5,832 nucleotides of DNA from Anaerolineaceae bacterium UBA4081 (GTDB lineage: Bacteria; Chloroflexota; Anaerolineae; Anaerolineales; Anaerolineaceae), in assembly GCA_002383615.1 (NCBI GenBank), contig DFYN01000133.1, positions 11,196 to 17,027 on the forward strand. The letters run 5' to 3'. How positions within the stretch are numbered: the first letter of the stretch is position 1; each line of letters begins with the position of its first letter. A program made the position numbers and the translations under genes. The notes under the pieces were generated by a model that did no database searches, had not been told where the DNA came from, and saw nothing but the letters and a program-made list of their open reading frames with translations. This document shows positions 4,972 through 5,832 of this stretch, piece by piece.

Positions 4972-4999
4972 CTTACCATTCTACACCCGGCAGGTAATT

Positions 5000-5832
5000 A
5001 TGAAAACGATTATTCCTACTGTAAAAGGCGCACGTGATTTCTATCCAAAAGAAAAGGGCATACAGAATTGGTTGTACCGGCAACTGGGTGAAATCTCAAA
5101 CTCATTTGGTTATCAAGAATACGATGGACCATTTCTAGAGAAAATTGATCTTTATGCAGCGAAATCAGGGGAAGAGCTGGTAAAAGAGCAAGCGTTTGTG
5201 TTTCCGGATAGAGGCGGCGATCTGATTACCTTGCGACCGGAATTGACCCCTTCACTTGCACGCATGGTGGCGCAGGTACAAAATGAGCTTATTTACCCAT
5301 TGCGCTGGTGGTCATTTGGACCCTTTTGGCGGTACGAACGTCCTCAAAAAGGACGATCCCGTGAGTTTTTCCAATGGAACATTGACCTTATAGGCGTGAA
5401 TTCACCGATTGCCGATGCTGAGTTAATTGCAATTGCGGCTACATTCTTTAAAGCAGTCGGGCTGACACCTGAAAAAGTGGAGATTTTGGTGAATGATCGT
5501 AATTTGATGGAAACGCAGCTATCGCGCTTTGGGCTCGGTGGGAAAAATAAAACCGTGTTTCGCTGGATTGACCGGCGGGACAAAATGCGTGCTGAAGAGT
5601 GGGATGCGTTTGGTCTCGAATTAGGATTGAGCCTGTCACAACTCGATGATTTGAAAAGCCTTTTTATTGATAGGGAATTATGGAAGGCTTCGCCAACTTT
5701 GACTGCGATATTTCATATTCTGACGGATATGGGTTTGGGAGATTATCTGACGTATAACGCAACCACCATCCGTGGGTTGGATTATTACACCGGTATGGTA
5801 TTTGAGGCACGTGATCGAAGCGCAGAAGGGCG
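5000..5832 (+). CDS. hisS: Histidyl-tRNA synthetase (partial, C-terminus off the right edge)
   Basis: This enzyme charges tRNA-His with histidine using ATP in the cytoplasm. The visible 277 codons cover most of the class II catalytic core; the C-terminal anticodon-binding domain lies beyond the window (the family is usually about 420-440 residues). Motifs: VKGARDFYP (8-16) at the start, DRGGDLITLRPELTPSLARM (70-89), motif 2 FGPFWRYERPQKGRSREFFQ (106-125) with the essential arginine in RYERPQKGR, and the histidine-A signature RGLDYYTGMVFEA (258-270). The ATG is preceded by AGGT (4992-4995) at five bases, and the reading frame is open to the edge. It is divergent from the hydrogenase-associated operon, with 131 nt between start codons. 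The FFQWNIDLIG style after motif 2 resembles Chloroflexi enzymes as I remember them; that is inference. Housekeeping gene, no sign of damage. Confidence 0.97.
   Translation, partial: MKTIIPTVKGARDFYPKEKGIQNWLYRQLGEISNSFGYQEYDGPFLEKIDLYAAKSGEELVKEQAFVFPDRGGDLITLRPELTPSLARMVAQVQNELIYPLRWWSFGPFWRYERPQKGRSREFFQWNIDLIGVNSPIADAELIAIAATFFKAVGLTPEKVEILVNDRNLMETQLSRFGLGGKNKTVFRWIDRRDKMRAEEWDAFGLELGLSLSQLDDLKSLFIDRELWKASPTLTAIFHILTDMGLGDYLTYNATTIRGLDYYTGMVFEARDRSAEG

Noticed and set aside
4972..4999. T-box or other riboswitch before hisS
   Set aside because: The predicted leader is only about 22 nt, far too short, and no specifier stem is visible.

Overview
The window looks like a piece of an anaerobic bacterial chromosome of moderate GC. 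It holds a long minus-strand block of eight genes for an NADH-linked, hydrogenase-type electron-transfer complex and its accessory proteins. On the right edge, a divergent plus-strand hisS begins. The soluble NuoE / small ferredoxin / NuoF set with DRTGG, CBS-ATPase and PHP companions is the arrangement known beside [FeFe]-hydrogenases in Clostridia, Thermotogae and anaerobic Chloroflexi. The HisRS sequence style (GPFWRYERPQKGR, then REFFQWNIDLIG) suggests Chloroflexi, probably class Anaerolineae. That taxonomic call is inference from memory of the families.

Reading the minus strand from right to left: (1) a probable promoter at about 4888-4916; (2) a regulatory-looking quartet, namely a DRTGG protein (4494-4868), a two-CBS plus anti-sigma-type ATPase protein (3459-4484), a second DRTGG protein (3137-3481, overlapping its neighbour by 23 nt) and a PHP metal-dependent phosphoesterase (2373-3116); (3) a 157-nt gap with a hairpin at the PHP stop codon, a TTGACA promoter candidate, a second hairpin and a Rex-like operator; (4) the electron-transfer genes nuoE (1706-2215), a GHKL ATPase without a phospho-accepting histidine domain (1149-1700), an HndB-type [2Fe-2S] protein (747-1112), and the N-terminal 234 codons of a NuoF/HydB/HndC subunit (1-704) that runs off the left edge. 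The catalytic subunit, expected to be an [FeFe]-hydrogenase or a formate dehydrogenase, would lie to the left and is not visible.

Working model: NuoE, HndB and NuoF form the NADH-oxidising, iron-sulphur arm of a bifurcating or NAD(P)-linked hydrogenase. The block is probably under NADH/NAD+ control through Rex. The quartet senses nucleotides (CBS, DRTGG) and has ATPase and phosphoesterase activities of unknown purpose. To my knowledge its function has not been established, and it is the best candidate here for an undescribed system. The most striking sequence-level oddity is the N-terminal thioredoxin-like domain of the NuoF subunit, which has Arg where the third of four [2Fe-2S] cysteines is expected.

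There is no gene-free stretch above 300 bases. I see no tRNA, rRNA, CRISPR array or mobile element.
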